The translations under genes were made by a program, and so were the position numbers. Below are positions 26,473 to 36,248 of a DNA stretch of 64,000 nucleotides, piece by piece (positions within the stretch are counted from its first letter, which is position 1; each line of letters begins with the position of its first letter). The DNA comes from an uncultured Bacteroidales bacterium (GTDB taxonomy: Bacteria; Bacteroidota; Bacteroidia; Bacteroidales; UBA932). The notes beneath the pieces were generated by a model that saw nothing but the letters and a program-made list of their open reading frames with translations, did no database searches and was not told the origin of the DNA. Where the stretch lies: assembly GCA_900318015.1 (NCBI GenBank), contig ONJB01000002.1, positions 1 to 64,000 of the forward strand, in the 5' to 3' direction.

Positions 26473-27291
26473 ATGGGCAAGGCCAAATGGATCGGCGGGT
26501 TCCTGGGCTGGGTGGCCTGGGGACCGATCGGCGCCTTGATCGGGTACCTGCTCGGCAAGGCGGTGGATACGTATATCGACGGGTCCCACCAGCTGCCCGG
26601 CGGTGACGGCTGGGAGCGGCCGTCTGGGCAGGGGAGTTCCCGGCAACAGACCGGCCCCGGTTCCTACGGCCAGACTCAATCCCGCCAGAACCGATACACG
26701 GCGGACGAGCAGCGGAACAGTTTCTTCGTGAGCCTGCTGGTCCTGTCCTCGGCCGTCATCAAGGCCGATGGAAGGACGCATCCGGCGGAGCTGCGGACAG
26801 TCCGGGAGTTCATCCGGACGAACTTCGGCGAGCAGGCCGCGGCCCAGGCGGAGCAGATCCTGCAACGGCTGGACAGCCAGCAGGTGAACATCTACTCGGT
26901 GGGCGGCCAGATTGCCGCCAACATGAACTACTCGCAGCGCCTGCAGCTCTTCCAATACCTGGTGTCCATCGCGACGGCGGACGGCGACTTCAGCGCATCC
27001 GAAAAGAGCGTCCTGGAGGCCATCGCCTCGGCCATCCGGCTCACATCCACCGATGCGGCCTCCATCATCGCGATGTACTACAAGGAGGCCGATTCCGCCT
27101 ATACCGTGCTGGAGATCTCTCCTTCGGCGACGGATGACGAAGTCCGGTCCGCCTACCGGCGCATGGCGATGAAATACCATCCCGACCGGGTGGCGACCCT
27201 CGGCCCCGAGGTGCAGAAGGCGGCCGAGGAGAAATTCAAGAAAATACAAGAAGCCTACGCGGCGATCAAGAAACAACGCGGAATCCAGTGA
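26473..27291 (+). CDS. TerB/DnaJ-domain protein (DjlA-like)
   Basis: 272 residues. A glycine-rich hydrophobic N-terminus ([23 protein letters not shown], about 6-28) suggests membrane association. Then a Q/G/S-rich linker, a TerB-like helical domain at about 85-195 ([40 protein letters not shown]) and a C-terminal J domain with H236-P-D. The order is that of DjlA, a co-chaperone that stimulates DnaK. It follows ridA by 3 nt. Confidence 0.88.
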   Translation: MGKAKWIGGFLGWVAWGPIGALIGYLLGKAVDTYIDGSHQLPGGDGWERPSGQGSSRQQTGPGSYGQTQSRQNRYTADEQRNSFFVSLLVLSSAVIKADGRTHPAELRTVREFIRTNFGEQAAAQAEQILQRLDSQQVNIYSVGGQIAANMNYSQRLQLFQYLVSIATADGDFSASEKSVLEAIASAIRLTSTDAASIIAMYYKEADSAYTVLEISPSATDDEVRSAYRRMAMKYHPDRVATLGPEVQKAAEEKFKKIQEAYAAIKKQRGIQ

Positions 27292-27340
27292 TTTTGGCAA
27301 AAAACAAAGTTATTTAAGCAAATATTAGAGTTAACGGCCT

Positions 27341-27388
27341 GCAACGGGTATTTTTTTATAAAAAAGAGTACACCGTTGCGGTTTTTTT
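27341..27388 (+). terminator. Terminator after the ridA-djlA unit
   Basis: GCAACGG (27341-27347) pairs with CCGTTGC (27373-27379), extended by GTATTTTTT/AAAAAAGAGTAC, and is followed by GG and seven T. It separates this unit from susC. Confidence 0.7.
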
Positions 27389-27390
27389 AT

Positions 27391-27457
27391 TATTTTTGGT
27401 TCATATTGATGAACGTTTTTTGACATTTGTCGCTAACCACGAGTATAAATAGTTGTA
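27391..27457 (+). promoter_or_regulatory. susC promoter region, two candidates
   Basis: TATTTTTG at 27391-27398 fits the -7 box but overlaps the terminator tail and lacks a -33 TTG. A second candidate has TTTG at 27426-27429 and, after 20 nt, TAGTTGTA (27450-27457), poor at -7 but better placed, 35 nt before the susC ATG. The sequence does not decide between them. Confidence 0.4.
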
Positions 27458-27492
27458 CTTAACCAACATACACTAATTATTAACCAACCATT

Positions 27493-30400
27493 ATGCTTTC
27501 CAAAAAACTGTTCGGATTGTTCGCAGGGCTGCTGTGCCTTGCGGCAACGTTCAGCGCGTCTGCGCAGAACCTGACAGTGCGTGGAACGGTCGCTGACGCC
27601 GCCGGCCCCGTCGTGGGCGCGGTCGTCCTCAGCGGCAGTGCCAACGCCGTTACGGACATGAATGGTACCTACACCATCAATGTCCCGTCCAACGCAGTCC
27701 TCGAGGTGTCCTGCCTGGGCTATGTGACCCAGCAGATTCCCGTGAATGGACGCACGACCATCAACGTTATCCTAGAAGAGGATGTCGAAGTCCTGCAGGA
27801 AGCCGTGGCCCTCGGTTACGGCGCCCAGACCAGGAAGAAGGACCTGTCCGCTTCCGTGGGTATCGTCAACAACGCGGATGAACTGGCGGCTCGCCCGGTG
27901 ACTTCCACCGAGGCCATGCTCCAGGGTCAGATTCCAGGTGTTGTCATTTCTGCGAACGGGGGTTCCCCGGACAGCACGCCCGGTATCCTCATCCGTGGCC
28001 AAGGCTCCCGCAAGGGTGACTCCGTGCTGTGGGTGGTGGACGGCGTCCCCGGCGCTCCCATCACATCGATGAATGACATCGAGAGCATCGTCGTCCTGAA
28101 GGACGCGGCCTCCGCCGCTATCTACGGTGCCACCTCCGGTGCCGGCGGTGTCATCCTCGTGACCACCAAGAAGGCCGGCAAGGGTGTCCATGTCGAATAT
28201 GACCTGGTCGCCGGTGTCCGTGCCGCCTCCAATCTCCCGACCCCGCTGGATGCCCAGCAGGAAATCGAGATGCGCAAGCTTTCCTATGCCAATGCCGGTC
28301 TGACGATTCCTGTCGGCTGGGATGTGAGCAAGAACCCTTGGATCGGCGAAACCCGGACCAAGTGGATGGACGAGATTTTCCGCAACGCCTTCTATCAGCG
28401 TCATTCTGTGACCCTGAACTATGGTGCCGAGAACTTCAAGAGCCGCCTCACCTTCAGCTATCAAGACAATCCCGGCGTCCTCCTCAACACCTTCAGAAAG
28501 GATCTCGGTGTCCGCTACAACGGCGAGTATGACCTGAACAAGTGGCTCAACATCACCGAGAACATGTCCTTCTCCGACGGCAGTGCCAGGGGCACCGATA
28601 CCGGTTCCGCCTATACCGGCACCATCCTCTCCGCCATCTATATGCCTGCCAGTGCGGAAGCTTATGCTTCTGCCGGTCCTTACGCCGGTTCCTACGGCGG
28701 TACTGTCACAGAGGATCCCGCCTACATCGCCAAGTACGGCAGCAATTTCGCCGACATCCACGGTGACGCCGTGAACCCGCTCCGTCTCCTCCTGGCCGAC
28801 AATCAGTACAGCCACAACAGCCGGTTCTGGTCCACCACCGGCCTCCACATCACGCCGGTCAAGGGCCTGAAATTCAGCAGCCTGTTCACGGCTTACGTGG
28901 AAAGCCCCTGGTATAAGAACTTCCACCCGAAGCGCCCCGAAATCGGCAAGCCTGACGGTGGCAACGGCCTCAACTATGACGTCAGTCGCAATCTGGGGTG
29001 GCGCAGCGAGAACATGCTCACCTTCGACCGCACTTTCGGCAAGCATACCGTCGGCGCTCTGGGTGCCGTCACCTTCAACCGCGATGTCCGGAGAAGACTC
29101 ACCGCAAGCGGAAAGACCTACGAGGATGAGGCTTTCAATGTGCAGTATCTGGCCCATGCCGCATCCAAGGATGCCCTTGACTATTATGGTATCGATGCTA
29201 ACATCGCGTTCGTCGCCCGCGCTTCTTACAGCTTTGACGACCGCTATTTCGTGACTGCCTCCTGGCGCCGGGACTATGCCGGCCGTCTCCCTGCCAGTCA
29301 CAACTACGGCGACTTCCCGGCCGTTACGGGCGCTTGGAAGGTTTCCAGCGAACCTTTCTTCCCGAAGAACGACGTCGTGAACCTCCTCAAGCTCCGTGCT
29401 TCCTGGGGTCGCGTGGGTAACCTCGGTTCCATCGACTGGACGTATAAGTCGGCCAACCTGAACAGCAGCACCTGGAACGAAGGTGCCATCTACGGTGTGG
29501 AGAGCAACTCCTACTGGGGTGTTTTCTGGTATCCGCAGAAGTCTGTGAACCAGTTGCTTACCTGGGAAACCTCCCAGCAGTTCGACGCCGGTTTGGACAT
29601 CGATCTCTTCAAGGACCGCCTTTCCATGTCCCTGGACTACTACAACAAGCGCACCTTCAACCTGATCCAGGAACAGACCATGGGCTGGCCGCAGACCATC
29701 GGTCTCGACCCGATGATGGTGAACCAGGGTGAAATCCGCAACTCCGGTTTCGAATTTGTCGCGAACTGGAATGACAAGGTGAGCAAGGACTTCAGCTACC
29801 ATGTGTCCGGAAACCTGGCCTACAACAAGAACGAAGTGATTTCGACCGGTGTCCTGGACGGTGAAGGCAAGGCCGGTAAATGGACCGGTGGCGGCGACTT
29901 CCGTCTGGTGCCCTGGATCTATCAGAGCGAGGCCGGACAGCCGCTGAACTCCTTCTATGTGATCAAGACCGCCGGCATTTTCCAGAGTGACGCCGAGGCG
30001 GCCGCCTACACCAAGGACGGCAACCGCATCCAGCCGAACGCCGTGGCCGGCGACTTGAAGTTCGTCGACTTCAACAACGATGGCAAGATCGATGACGGGG
30101 ACCGCCAGTATGTGGGCTCCGCAATGCCCAAGTACACCTTCGCCCTCTCCGGCGGCTTCAACTGGAAGGGACTCACCTTCGACATGATGCTGCAGGGCGT
30201 CGCCGGCAACAAGATCGCCTATGTGGGCAAGCAAATGATCCTGTCCGACGTGGAAGGCGGCTTCAACCGCGTCACGGATATCCTGAATGCCTGGAGCCCC
30301 ACCAACACCGGTTCCACCATTCCCCGTCTGAGCAAGAATGACCCGAACGGCAACTTCTCCAGGCCTTCCGATTATTACATCGAGAACGGTTCCTACCTCC

Positions 30401-30618
30401 GCCTGAAGAACGTCACCATCGGCTACGACCTCACCAAGGCCCTCCAGACACTCTCTCACTTCGCCGACCGAGGCAGCACCTGCCGTGTCTATGTGAGCGG
30501 TGAAAACCTCCTCACCCTGACCAAGTACTCCGGCATGGATCCGGAAATGGGCGGCTACGATACGATCAAGTATCCGGTCTCCCGCGTATTTGCTTTCGGT
30601 ATTAAACTGAACTACTAA
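27493..30618 (+). CDS. SusC-like TonB-dependent outer-membrane receptor
   Basis: 1041 residues. Signal peptide ends SASAQ at 25. Residues about 27-108 form the carboxypeptidase-D-like N-terminal domain (VRGTVADAAGPVVGAVVLSG, TYTINVPSNAVLEVSCLGYV), then a plug with IPGVVISANGGSP, ILIRGQGS, VLWVVDGVPG and DAASAAIYGATSGAGGVILV, then a 22-strand barrel ending in VFAFGIKLNY. No STN domain is present, so it does not look like an anti-sigma-linked transducer. With SusD it imports oligosaccharides. It is the only SusC in the window and so probably serves the enzymes on both sides. Confidence 0.96.
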   Translation: MLSKKLFGLFAGLLCLAATFSASAQNLTVRGTVADAAGPVVGAVVLSGSANAVTDMNGTYTINVPSNAVLEVSCLGYVTQQIPVNGRTTINVILEEDVEVLQEAVALGYGAQTRKKDLSASVGIVNNADELAARPVTSTEAMLQGQIPGVVISANGGSPDSTPGILIRGQGSRKGDSVLWVVDGVPGAPITSMNDIESIVVLKDAASAAIYGATSGAGGVILVTTKKAGKGVHVEYDLVAGVRAASNLPTPLDAQQEIEMRKLSYANAGLTIPVGWDVSKNPWIGETRTKWMDEIFRNAFYQRHSVTLNYGAENFKSRLTFSYQDNPGVLLNTFRKDLGVRYNGEYDLNKWLNITENMSFSDGSARGTDTGSAYTGTILSAIYMPASAEAYASAGPYAGSYGGTVTEDPAYIAKYGSNFADIHGDAVNPLRLLLADNQYSHNSRFWSTTGLHITPVKGLKFSSLFTAYVESPWYKNFHPKRPEIGKPDGGNGLNYDVSRNLGWRSENMLTFDRTFGKHTVGALGAVTFNRDVRRRLTASGKTYEDEAFNVQYLAHAASKDALDYYGIDANIAFVARASYSFDDRYFVTASWRRDYAGRLPASHNYGDFPAVTGAWKVSSEPFFPKNDVVNLLKLRASWGRVGNLGSIDWTYKSANLNSSTWNEGAIYGVESNSYWGVFWYPQKSVNQLLTWETSQQFDAGLDIDLFKDRLSMSLDYYNKRTFNLIQEQTMGWPQTIGLDPMMVNQGEIRNSGFEFVANWNDKVSKDFSYHVSGNLAYNKNEVISTGVLDGEGKAGKWTGGGDFRLVPWIYQSEAGQPLNSFYVIKTAGIFQSDAEAAAYTKDGNRIQPNAVAGDLKFVDFNNDGKIDDGDRQYVGSAMPKYTFALSGGFNWKGLTFDMMLQGVAGNKIAYVGKQMILSDVEGGFNRVTDILNAWSPTNTGSTIPRLSKNDPNGNFSRPSDYYIENGSYLRLKNVTIGYDLTKALQTLSHFADRGSTCRVYVSGENLLTLTKYSGMDPEMGGYDTIKYPVSRVFAFGIKLNY

Positions 30619-30630
30619 TCGACTGTGGAT

Positions 30631-32295
30631 ATGAAAAAATATATCATTCTCGCCATTCTTGCCGCAGGGACACTTTGCATCTCTTCCTGCGCGCAGTTCC
30701 TGGATGTCAAGGCCGAAGGTTCTCCGACCGCCGACCAGTATTTCCAGAACGATCAGCAGGCGATCGACGCCGTGGACGGCATCTACGCACGTCTCGCCCA
30801 GGAAAATGTCCTGGGCCGTGAGCTGTACTGGGAGCAGGCTGTCGCCAACGATATCGTCTGGGGACGTACGCGTGGCTACCCCACGCTGGCCACTTTTGAC
30901 TACACGGGAGACGAAAGCCCGCTGCGCGGCGTGTTCGAGCAGGCCTACAAGCAGGGTATGAACCGTTGCAACTGGATCATCCAGCAACTGATGCTCAAGC
31001 AGGTGAACAAGGACCTGACGCCCGTCGAGGTGCGCAGCCTGGGCGAGGCCTACTTTATGCGGGCCTACTGGCATTTCCTGATCGCCTACCGCTACGGTAC
31101 TAAGGACCTGGGCGTTCCTTTCGTGGCTTACGAGACTGTGGAAGGCGGCTACAACAATGAAATTCCCGAACAGCAGCCTTCCGTCATGGTCAACTACCAG
31201 TTGATCGTCGACGATTTGGAGAAGGCCGAGGAAATCCTCCCTCGTTTCGAGGAATACGACGCCGCCAACCGGGGCCGCGCCCACAAGGCGGCCGCTGCAG
31301 CTGTGATGGCAAAGGTGTATGCCTACTGGGCCACCTGGGACAAGAGCCAGTGGCCGAACGTCATCACCTGCGTGGACCGTCTGGAGAAGACTTACAACCG
31401 CGCCCTCCATCCGGTGTTCACGGACCTTTTCGCTCCGGATGTGGACAAGTTCTTTACCCGCGAGTATTGCTGGGGCTATCCTTCCAACGGCTCCAACGAC
31501 GGCAAGGCCGGCGGTTCCATCGAGTTCCCCGGTGTCTCCCTCGAGAACAAGGGCTGGGGCAAGTTCAACGGCTGGGGCCAGTTCAAGCCCACCTATGACT
31601 TGTACGAGGAAATGGCCAAGGACAACGTGGGCGATGTCAAGAACGAGCGTCTGGCCGCCACGATGCTGGAATATGGCGACGTGTTCCCGTACTTCGGTGA
31701 AAACCGCGTGTTCTGGTCCACTTCCGATGTCGAGTCCGGCTTCCAGATCTACAAGTTCCTGCAGCCGTTCGCTCCGGCCGATCCGCAGGGCCAGGGTTAT
31801 CTGCTGGACAATGCGGACTGGCCTTGCACCCTCATCAATTGGCCGATCATCCGCTTCGCGGACTGCCTGCTCCTCCGTGCGGAGGCCAACCTCGTCGCCG
31901 GCAACGGCGCCGCCGCCGCGAAGGACATCAACCTGATTCGCCAGCGCTCTCACCTGACGCCGCTTTCCGGAAACGCAACCTGGAAGGACCTCTACCACGA
32001 GCGCCGCTGCGAACTCGCTTTCGAGATGGCCAACGACCACGCTTACGACTGCAAGCGCTGGGCTTACTCCGGCGATCCTGAAATCAAGGCCCTCGCCCTG
32101 AACGAGCTCAATTCCCATCCGCGCGTGCGTCACTATGAAGACCGTTCCAACCCGGAATCCCCGTTCACGGTCGGTGGTTACGAGGACTACAAAAATCAGC
32201 TCCAGTGGCAGGATAAGTTCATGACCTTCCCTTATCCTTCCGAGCAGATCAACAAGTCTGCCGGCAAGCTGAAGAATCCTCCGACCTGGAACTAA
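30631..32295 (+). CDS. SusD/RagB-like glycan-binding lipoprotein
   Basis: 554 residues from ATG 30631; a GTG 6 nt upstream is in frame but less likely. Lipobox LCISSC with C20, followed by AQFLDVKAEGSPTADQYFQN, the standard start of mature SusD proteins. TPR-like helices in the middle (YFMRAYWHFLIAYRYG) and family end (YPSEQINKSAGKLKNPPTWN) are clear. It caps the SusC pore on the cell surface and binds the incoming glycan. It follows susC by 12 nt and is followed by a strong terminator; no separate surface-glycan-binding lipoprotein follows, unlike many such loci. Confidence 0.95.
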   Translation: MKKYIILAILAAGTLCISSCAQFLDVKAEGSPTADQYFQNDQQAIDAVDGIYARLAQENVLGRELYWEQAVANDIVWGRTRGYPTLATFDYTGDESPLRGVFEQAYKQGMNRCNWIIQQLMLKQVNKDLTPVEVRSLGEAYFMRAYWHFLIAYRYGTKDLGVPFVAYETVEGGYNNEIPEQQPSVMVNYQLIVDDLEKAEEILPRFEEYDAANRGRAHKAAAAAVMAKVYAYWATWDKSQWPNVITCVDRLEKTYNRALHPVFTDLFAPDVDKFFTREYCWGYPSNGSNDGKAGGSIEFPGVSLENKGWGKFNGWGQFKPTYDLYEEMAKDNVGDVKNERLAATMLEYGDVFPYFGENRVFWSTSDVESGFQIYKFLQPFAPADPQGQGYLLDNADWPCTLINWPIIRFADCLLLRAEANLVAGNGAAAAKDINLIRQRSHLTPLSGNATWKDLYHERRCELAFEMANDHAYDCKRWAYSGDPEIKALALNELNSHPRVRHYEDRSNPESPFTVGGYEDYKNQLQWQDKFMTFPYPSEQINKSAGKLKNPPTWN

Positions 32296-32318
32296 GGTTT
32301 CTTTTTGACATTCATTTT

Positions 32319-32353
32319 GCGGGGGCGGAGCTGCGGGCTTCGCCCCCGCTTTC
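32319..32353 (+). terminator. Terminator after susD
   Basis: GCGGGGGCG (32319-32327) pairs with CGCCCCCGC (32341-32349), with AGC/GCT pairs in the loop, followed by TTTCCCATTGTTTT. Confidence 0.75.
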
Positions 32354-32356
32354 CCA

Positions 32357-32387
32357 TTGTTTTCCAGGCCTTTTTTTCTTATTTTTG
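32357..32387 (+). promoter_or_regulatory. Promoter of the GH27 gene, leaderless layout
   Basis: TTG (32357-32359), 20 nt, TATTTTTG (32380-32387). The ATG of the next gene begins at 32392, only 4 nt after the box, so the transcript should start at or very near the start codon. Confidence 0.72.
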
Positions 32388-32391
32388 ATAC

Positions 32392-34593
32392 ATGGTTACG
32401 AAACGATTCTTGGCAGCGGTCCTGATGGTCCTGCCGTTCCTGCTTTCCGCGCAGGAACTCACGGTGAACGAGGCCCGGTTTTGCAAGGGAGATGACCCGG
32501 TCTGGAGCGCATTCGCCTATGATGACCACGCGTGGCTGAAGGTCTCTTTTGACCAGCCCTGGGAAGAACTGGGACTGGACCAGGTGAACGGCCTGGGCTG
32601 GTACCGTCTGCACATGGTGATTCCTTCTTCCCTGAAAAAGGGGAAGGTGAGTGCCATCCTGCTGGATCTGGGCGCCATAGACGATTCCGACGAGACCTGG
32701 GTCAATGGCCACAGCGTCGGAAAGACCGGAACCTTCCCGGAAGACCCGGGCGGCTATTCCAGCGAATGGGGGAAGCGCCGCTATTATGTCGTGGACCCAG
32801 GATGGGTGCGCTGGGACCAGGAGAACGTAATCGCCGTACGGGTGTATAACTACGGCGATCCGGGCGGGTTCTACCGCGGCCCAATCCGGATTATCAAACC
32901 CAGTCTGAAGGATTTTGCAACCCTCTCGCTGGTCGCCGAAGCAGGGGGATACAAGGCCGTTCTGGCCACATCCGTGAAGACCGCAGGTCCCCTGCAAATC
33001 ACCGTTGAGGATGTCCTGACCGGTGCCCGGGAGTCGTCCAAAACGCAGAAAGTGAACCTCGCCGCCTGGAAGGAAAAGCAACTTTCCTGCCCCTTGGCCC
33101 CGCAAAAGCGGCTCAAGGTGACTTATGCCGATCCTCGTTTCGAAGAGGTCCTGGAGGCCGAGGTTTGTGCTCCCTACATCCTCACGCCTCCCGCGCCTGC
33201 TACGCCGCGCTATAACGGCCCGCTGGTGTTTGGCGTGCGTCCCGGCTCGCCCGTCATCTTCCGTTTGGCCTTCTCGGGCGACAAACCCATGGAATATGCC
33301 GTGGAGGGCCTCCCGGAGGGCGTCATCCTGGATCCGGAGAAGGGTGTCCTGAGCGGAAGCTGCGCCGTGGCGGGGGATTATCCGCTGGTATTCGTCGCCC
33401 GGAACGCAAAAGGGGAGACGCGGGCGGAATTCACCCTAAAAGTCGGGGACCAGATCGCCCTGACCCCGCCTATGGGCTGGAACAGCTGGAACTGCTGGGC
33501 CCTGAGTGTTTCGCAGGAAAAGGTGATGGCCTCGGCGGCCGCCCTCATCAACCGGGGCCTGGCCGATTATGGCTATGCCTACATGAACATCGACGATGCC
33601 TGGGAGGCCGACGAGCGGACACCGGACGGCCGCATTCAGGCGAATGAGAAATTCCCGGACATGAAAGGCCTGGGCGACTGGCTGCATGCCAACGGCCTCA
33701 AGTTCGGCATCTATTCCAGTCCCGGCGACCATACTTGCGGCGGCTATCTGGGCTCGTTGGACCACGAGCGGCTGGATGCCGAGGTCTGGAACAGTTGGGG
33801 CGTGGACTATCTGAAATACGACTGGTGCGGCTACAGCAAGGTATTCGAAGCCGGTCGTGACAAGTCCGAGGCGGCCTATATCCGTCCCTATCTGAAGATG
33901 CAGCAGTTCCTGCGGGAGCAGCCGCGGGATATCTTCTATTCCCTTTGCCAGTACGGTTGGGGCAGGGTATGGGAATGGGGCGCCTTCATCGACGCCAATT
34001 CCTGGCGTACTTCGCACGACATCAATGACACCTGGGAGTCCCTCTATGTCACGGGCTTCGAGCGGCAGCCCGGGCTCCACCCGTATGCCGGCCCCGGTCA
34101 CTGGAACGATCCCGACATGCTCATCGTGGGCAAGGTGGGCTGGAGCAGCAGCCTGCGCGACAGCCGGCTCACGCCGGACGAGCAGTACACGCACATCTCC
34201 CTGTGGTCCCTGCTGGCCGCCAACATGCTCATCGGCTGCGACATCGCCCAAATTGACGACTTCACGTTCAACCTCCTGTGCAACAACGAGGTAAACGCCG
34301 TAAACCAGGATATCCTGGGCCACCAGGCCCATCAGGATGTCGTGGAGGACGGGATGCAGATCTGGAGCCGTGACCTCTATGACGGCTCGTACGCCGTGGG
34401 CATCTTCAACCTGAACGAGGCATCCGTGCCTGTCCGGCTGGATGGCGCGCTGGCCAAAATCGGCCTTGGAGCGGACTCCGTCCGTGACCTCTGGCGCCAG
34501 AAAGAGATCCCTGCGGGCGCGGAATACGTCATCCCTCCCCATGGGGTGCTGTATGTGAAAGTGCGGCCCTCCGGTCAAGCCGATAGTCGGTAA
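32392..34593 (+). CDS. GH27 alpha-galactosidase-type enzyme with N-terminal jelly roll
   Basis: 733 residues; signal peptide MVTKRFLAAVLMVLPFLLSA-Q. Residues about 25-168 form a beta-sandwich like the sugar-binding domain of GH2 proteins (WYRLHMVIPSSLKKGK, WVNGHSVGKTGTFPEDPGGY). A putative Ig-like domain is at about 275-352. GH27 begins at LTPPMGWNSWNCW (358-370): nucleophile D477 in YLKYDWCGY and acid/base D543 in SWRTSHDINDTW, with HWNDPDMLIVG at 570-580. GH27 contains alpha-galactosidases, alpha-N-acetylgalactosaminidases and beta-L-arabinopyranosidases. It looks monocistronic, with its own promoter. Confidence 0.9.
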   Translation: MVTKRFLAAVLMVLPFLLSAQELTVNEARFCKGDDPVWSAFAYDDHAWLKVSFDQPWEELGLDQVNGLGWYRLHMVIPSSLKKGKVSAILLDLGAIDDSDETWVNGHSVGKTGTFPEDPGGYSSEWGKRRYYVVDPGWVRWDQENVIAVRVYNYGDPGGFYRGPIRIIKPSLKDFATLSLVAEAGGYKAVLATSVKTAGPLQITVEDVLTGARESSKTQKVNLAAWKEKQLSCPLAPQKRLKVTYADPRFEEVLEAEVCAPYILTPPAPATPRYNGPLVFGVRPGSPVIFRLAFSGDKPMEYAVEGLPEGVILDPEKGVLSGSCAVAGDYPLVFVARNAKGETRAEFTLKVGDQIALTPPMGWNSWNCWALSVSQEKVMASAAALINRGLADYGYAYMNIDDAWEADERTPDGRIQANEKFPDMKGLGDWLHANGLKFGIYSSPGDHTCGGYLGSLDHERLDAEVWNSWGVDYLKYDWCGYSKVFEAGRDKSEAAYIRPYLKMQQFLREQPRDIFYSLCQYGWGRVWEWGAFIDANSWRTSHDINDTWESLYVTGFERQPGLHPYAGPGHWNDPDMLIVGKVGWSSSLRDSRLTPDEQYTHISLWSLLAANMLIGCDIAQIDDFTFNLLCNNEVNAVNQDILGHQAHQDVVEDGMQIWSRDLYDGSYAVGIFNLNEASVPVRLDGALAKIGLGADSVRDLWRQKEIPAGAEYVIPPHGVLYVKVRPSGQADSR

Positions 34594-34610
34594 TTTCCCC
34601 ATTGGGGAAA
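34594..34610. repeat. Perfect short palindrome after the GH27 gene
   Basis: TTTCCCC-ATT-GGGGAAA lies directly after the GH27 stop. It is not followed by T on either strand in canonical fashion, so it may be an mRNA-stabilising end or weak terminator. Confidence 0.45.
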
Positions 34611-34637
34611 AAGGAATGATTTTCCCGGAAGATTTCG

Positions 34638-34645
34638 TATTTTTG
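34638..34645 (+). promoter_or_regulatory. -7 box of the 28-kb enzyme operon
   Basis: TATTTTTG, 40 nt before the ATG at 34686. No exact TTG at -33. It is the last good -7 box before a run of 13 genes with gaps of at most 37 nt. Confidence 0.55.
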
Positions 34646-34685
34646 AAGATAAGAACCACCTGAATCTGGATAACAACTGATAACC

Positions 34686-36245
34686 ATGAGAAAAGCTTTT
34701 CTACTGGGAGTGCTGGCGCTTGCGGCGCTGGTTTCCTGCAACAAGGGGGGCGATGACCCCCGCCTTGTCATCATCACCTTCGACGGCCTGCGCTGGCAGG
34801 AGCTATACGGCGGGGCCGACGAGGCACTCGTCAACGATTCCCGGTTTGTCGGGAACGTGAACGCCTTGAAGGCGAAGTATTGGCGGGAAACCGCCGAGGA
34901 GCGCCGCGAGGCCCTGATGCCGTTCTTGTGGAGCTATGCCCCCGGGCATGGCTACCTGCTGGGCAACCGGACCAAGAACAGCCGGATGCAGGTGGACAAT
35001 ACGATGAACTTCTCCTATCCGGGCTACAGCGAAATGTTCTGCGGCTGGGCGGACAACGAGCGGGTGAACTCGAACGACCCTGTTCCCAATCCGAACGTGA
35101 GCGTGATGGAGGTCGTGAATCAGGATCCCCGCTACAAAGGCAAGGTGATGATGTACTCCTCCTGGGAGAGCATCCGTTTTGCCATGAATAACGACCGCGG
35201 CGGGTTCCCGGGCAGCAGCGGCCATGAACCCTCCTACACGGACACCCGGGCGGCCCGGATGATGCAGGATGTGGACGCCGGCGTTCCGGACCGCGGCTTC
35301 GGGGATAGCGAACGGCTGGACTGCATCACCTTCGGCATGGCCTTCGAAACCCTGCAGCAGGAGCATCCGAAGGTGTTCTATGTGGGTTTTGGCGATACGG
35401 ACGAGTTCGCGCACAGTGGCGCTTACGACCATTATCTGGATGCCGTCCACTGGACGGACCTCTACATCCGCCGCATCGTGGAATACTGCGAGTCCGACCC
35501 GTTCTATAAGGGCAAGACCACCTATCTGCTGACCTGCGACCACGGTCGTGGCCACGGCGCCGCATTCCGGAGCCACGGGGAAAGCGTCCGGGGCTCTGAG
35601 CAGACCTGGTTCGTCGCCTTCGGCAAGGGCATCCCCGCGCTGGGGGAGACCTCCGACAACGGCGTGTTCTATACCAAGCAGTTCGCGGCCACCATCGCCG
35701 ACATCCTGGGTGTCGATTTTACGCCGGGCAACGGCGTGAAGTGCGAACCGTTCGATCCGGCTCTCCTGAATGAAGAAGCCAAGCCCGAGTACATCTCCCT
35801 GCAGGCCGTCAAGGCGACGCCTAAGGGCAAGGGCGTGCGGTATGCCTACAATGAGGGAAACTTCATGAGCTGCAAGGAGGTCCTGGCCGCTCCCGTGAAG
35901 AAGAAAGGCATCACCCCCGTTTTCGGCACCGACGCCGTCAAGCAGCGGGAAGACCACTTCGGCATCGTGTTCAACGGACTGATGAAGATCGACCAGGAAG
36001 GGGAATATGTCCTTTCCATCTGTACGGACGACGGGTCCAAGGGCTGGCTGGACGGCCAGCTCATCTGGGACGTGGACCGAGACGGAGGCGGTTTCAAGGA
36101 TGTCTTCCTCAAGCTGGAGGCAGGCTATCACCGCCTGGAGGTCCAGTATTTCGAGAATTACGGTGGCGATGAGGTGACCATCGGCCTGGAAGGCCCCGGT
36201 ATCGCGGTGGACAACCTCCCGGCCTCCATGCTCTATTACGAGTAG
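34686..36245 (+). CDS. Alkaline-phosphatase-superfamily phosphodiesterase lipoprotein with PA14-like module
   Basis: 519 residues; lipobox LAALVSC with C18. The catalytic domain (about 25-370) shows ITFDGLRW (metal D33), SYPGYSEMF with S115 as the probable nucleophile, FGDTDEFAHSG (metal Asp/His) and TCDHGRGHG (metal Asp-His), the type I phosphodiesterase / nucleotide pyrophosphatase layout. No sulfatase C-x-P-x-R motif exists. Residues about 389-519 are a PA14-like module (VRYAYNEGNF, REDHFGIVFNG, CTDDGSKGWLDGQ) closely like the C-terminus of the GH3 enzyme two genes on. Likely acts on phosphate esters or diesters at the cell surface. Confidence 0.8.
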   Translation: MRKAFLLGVLALAALVSCNKGGDDPRLVIITFDGLRWQELYGGADEALVNDSRFVGNVNALKAKYWRETAEERREALMPFLWSYAPGHGYLLGNRTKNSRMQVDNTMNFSYPGYSEMFCGWADNERVNSNDPVPNPNVSVMEVVNQDPRYKGKVMMYSSWESIRFAMNNDRGGFPGSSGHEPSYTDTRAARMMQDVDAGVPDRGFGDSERLDCITFGMAFETLQQEHPKVFYVGFGDTDEFAHSGAYDHYLDAVHWTDLYIRRIVEYCESDPFYKGKTTYLLTCDHGRGHGAAFRSHGESVRGSEQTWFVAFGKGIPALGETSDNGVFYTKQFAATIADILGVDFTPGNGVKCEPFDPALLNEEAKPEYISLQAVKATPKGKGVRYAYNEGNFMSCKEVLAAPVKKKGITPVFGTDAVKQREDHFGIVFNGLMKIDQEGEYVLSICTDDGSKGWLDGQLIWDVDRDGGGFKDVFLKLEAGYHRLEVQYFENYGGDEVTIGLEGPGIAVDNLPASMLYYE

Positions 36246-36248
36246 GAC

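Noticed and set aside
26086..27291. ridA and the DnaJ/TerB gene as part of the glycan system
   Set aside because: Both are ordinary cytoplasmic housekeeping families with their own promoter and terminator.
27772..33105. A 1777-codon open frame on the minus strand opposite susC, susD and GH27
   Set aside because: It is a shadow of the plus-strand genes in GC-rich DNA; composition is rich in G, H, V, D, R with no domain, and it would cross two terminators and a promoter.
34594..34610. Palindrome TTTCCCC-ATT-GGGGAAA as an intrinsic terminator of GH27
   Set aside because: No T run follows on the plus strand; listed only as a palindrome.
34686..36245. Reading the two AP-superfamily lipoproteins as sulfatases
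   Set aside because: The sulfatase motif C/S-x-P-x-R is absent; metal motifs fit type I phosphodiesterases better.
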